This document shows, piece by piece, positions 63,801-64,000 of a stretch of 64,000 nucleotides of DNA (the stretch's first letter is position 1; the number at the start of each line of letters is the position of its first letter). Both the position numbers and the translations under genes were made by a program. This DNA comes from Phycicoccus avicenniae (GTDB lineage: Bacteria > Actinomycetota > Actinomycetes > Actinomycetales > Dermatophilaceae), in NCBI RefSeq assembly GCF_018139485.1, contig NZ_JAGSNF010000015.1, positions 62,001-126,000 of the forward strand, read 5' to 3'. The notes beneath the pieces were generated by a model. That model saw only the letters and a program-made list of their open reading frames with translations. It had not been told where the DNA came from and ran no database searches.

Positions 63801-64000
63801 GAGCACGGCGGCGCCGTCCTCGGCCTCGGGGGTCCACAGGCCGGCCTCGCGCAGCGTCGCCAGGCGCGCGGCGAGGCGCTCGGACAGCTCGCCGGCCGCC
63901 TTCCGGGTGAAGGTCAGCCCGAGCACCTCGTCGGGCCGGACGAGGCCGTTGGCGACGAGCCAGACGACCCGCGCCGCCATCGTCTCCGTCTTGCCCGACC
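60852..64000 (-). CDS. adnB: ATP-dependent helicase-nuclease, AdnB-like (5' end outside window)
   Basis: At least 1049 residues of a UvrD-like helicase fused to a RecB-family nuclease; the start lies beyond the window. Walker A is cut by the edge (GSGKTETMAARVVW). LTFTRKAAGELSERL, LDEFQDTSEAQLRLLQAL, GDPHQSIYGWRGASA and VMTVHAAKGLEWD are motifs of UvrD helicases. The C-terminal PD-(D/E)xK nuclease shows WTVVDWKTG. In mycobacteria the AdnAB complex resects double-strand breaks; this gene occupies the position of Rv3201c, so AdnB is the best name. Confidence 0.9.
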   Translation of the reverse strand, partial: SGKTETMAARVVWLVANGLVRPDEVLGLTFTRKAAGELSERLAARLATLREAGLWTPEAEDGAAVLDDTPDVSTYHAYAGRIVREHGLRVGVEPESRLLTEAAAWQFAHDAVVAWDGPMDVVDKAESTVTTAVVDLAGEMAEHLVEPHDVAAHLAEVVATLEAVPPGEGTKKRKHPLREQMDVLRQRAAVVPVVEAYHRLKRSRDAMDFADRMAVAARLATTVPQVGAAERARYKAVFLDEFQDTSEAQLRLLQALFVAPGAPSPVTAVGDPHQSIYGWRGASATTLDRFRTDFGHAGDAAVLHLSTSWRNDRTVLDAANVLAGPLAATTPVEVRPLDPRPDAGPGHVATARLETARDEAEHLVGWLQARRARPGRSSAAVLCRKRSQFDPVVDALEAAGVAYEVVGLGGLLHTPEVADLVALLHVVADPGRGDRLMRLLTGPSCRLGAADLDGLGAWSRALYDGTHRARGADLDPEAGDRASIVEALEHLPGPDWVGRDGERLSGAALSRLSGLGAAVHRLRGLTALGLAELVAEAEVALGLDIEVLARPGYTPGAARAHLDAFADVAATFSASADRASLGGFLAWLEAAVDEERGLDLGWVEARPDAVQVMTVHAAKGLEWDVVAVPGLVEASFPAHSATQGKVVGDEWGHTDPSDKAWLTGLATLPYDLRGDCAGLPRFGWSDPHEWDSLQQAFERFTRVAADHGVVEERRLAYVAATRARHDLLLSAHVWGTASTPRVTSRFLTEVRDAGGTLAPGPWVDMPPTDDPRPENPATAQAVAVEWPTPDHLERRDRLLGPARDVADAVSAAGGRPAGGPQRGRWDEEVRLLLAERRARRGGGDVEVSLPPHLSTSALVSLADDPEAFTATLRRPMPTPPALAARRGTAFHAWVEEHFARAAIVDVDALPGSADEDAGAEDLDRLRDAFLASEWAARTPTEVETSVETVVDGIAVRGRVDAVFEDVDEDGDPVWTVVDWKTGAPPSGRRAEVRALQLGAYRLAWARLRGVDPSRVRGAFFHAATGETTWPDLPDEEAISRALAAARRR

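Overview
The window is 64 kb of high-GC chromosomal DNA from an actinobacterium. The evidence is the gene content: a fused 2-oxoglutarate decarboxylase/dehydrogenase (Kgd), WhiB7 with its long leader, mycoredoxin, a SigH/RsrA pair, nickel superoxide dismutase, a 24-residue bL37 ribosomal protein, UPF0182, and many GTG or leaderless starts. The gene set fits Micrococcales (Intrasporangiaceae/Dermatophilaceae-like), but that placement is inference, not a phylogeny. No plasmid, phage or CRISPR features were seen.

Layout. 1-6.3 kb: end of an ABC exporter, then kgd, a DUF6104 protein and an SGNH hydrolase. 6.3-8.8 kb: a three-copy 51-bp repeat, an MDR oxidoreductase and an AbiEi/DUF559-like protein. 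8.8-12.8 kb: dTDP-L-rhamnose synthesis as two divergent pairs (rfbBD and rfbAC) sharing a 54-bp promoter region, ending against a low-molecular-weight protein tyrosine phosphatase. 12.8-16.2 kb: malic enzyme, Ni-SOD and its processing peptidase, and manA. 16.2-20.3 kb: two coupled membrane HD-domain proteins, a small secreted peptide, bL37, and rsrA-sigH. 20.3-24.8 kb: alpha/beta hydrolase, SRAP protein, DoxX-like protein, aroA, rsgA. 24.8-30.7 kb: a complete oligopeptide ABC transporter. 30.9-37.5 kb: hisN-like phosphatase, ogt, an M16 peptidase pair, NDH-2, patatin.

37.7-41.4 kb is the one clearly accessory block. It holds an intact ISL3-type insertion sequence with an 8-bp target duplication, followed by a GC-poor type II restriction-modification pair. 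The endonuclease belongs to the EcoRI family and keeps both the catalytic residues and the GNAIER recognition segment; the methyltransferase is of the D12 adenine class. The block stops next to an initiator tRNA gene.

41.5-64 kb resembles the Mycobacterium tuberculosis Rv3193c-Rv3201c neighbourhood as I know it: UPF0182, PDZ/Lon protease, Zincin_2 protein, ThiF/TOMM-like protein, ABC1 kinase, whiB7, uvrD2, mycoredoxin, nudC and an AdnB-like helicase-nuclease. Inserted among these are moaE, NUDIX, M48, a large TadE-like secreted protein, an HhH glycosylase and small ORFs. whiB7 has a textbook-like leader: AT-rich activator site, promoter, 77-codon upstream ORF, strong hairpin, then a perfect Shine-Dalgarno.

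A recurring regulatory theme is a TANNNT-type -10 hexamer ending 6-9 nt before an ATG or GTG at about 19 genes. This implies widespread leaderless transcription and was used to choose several starts.
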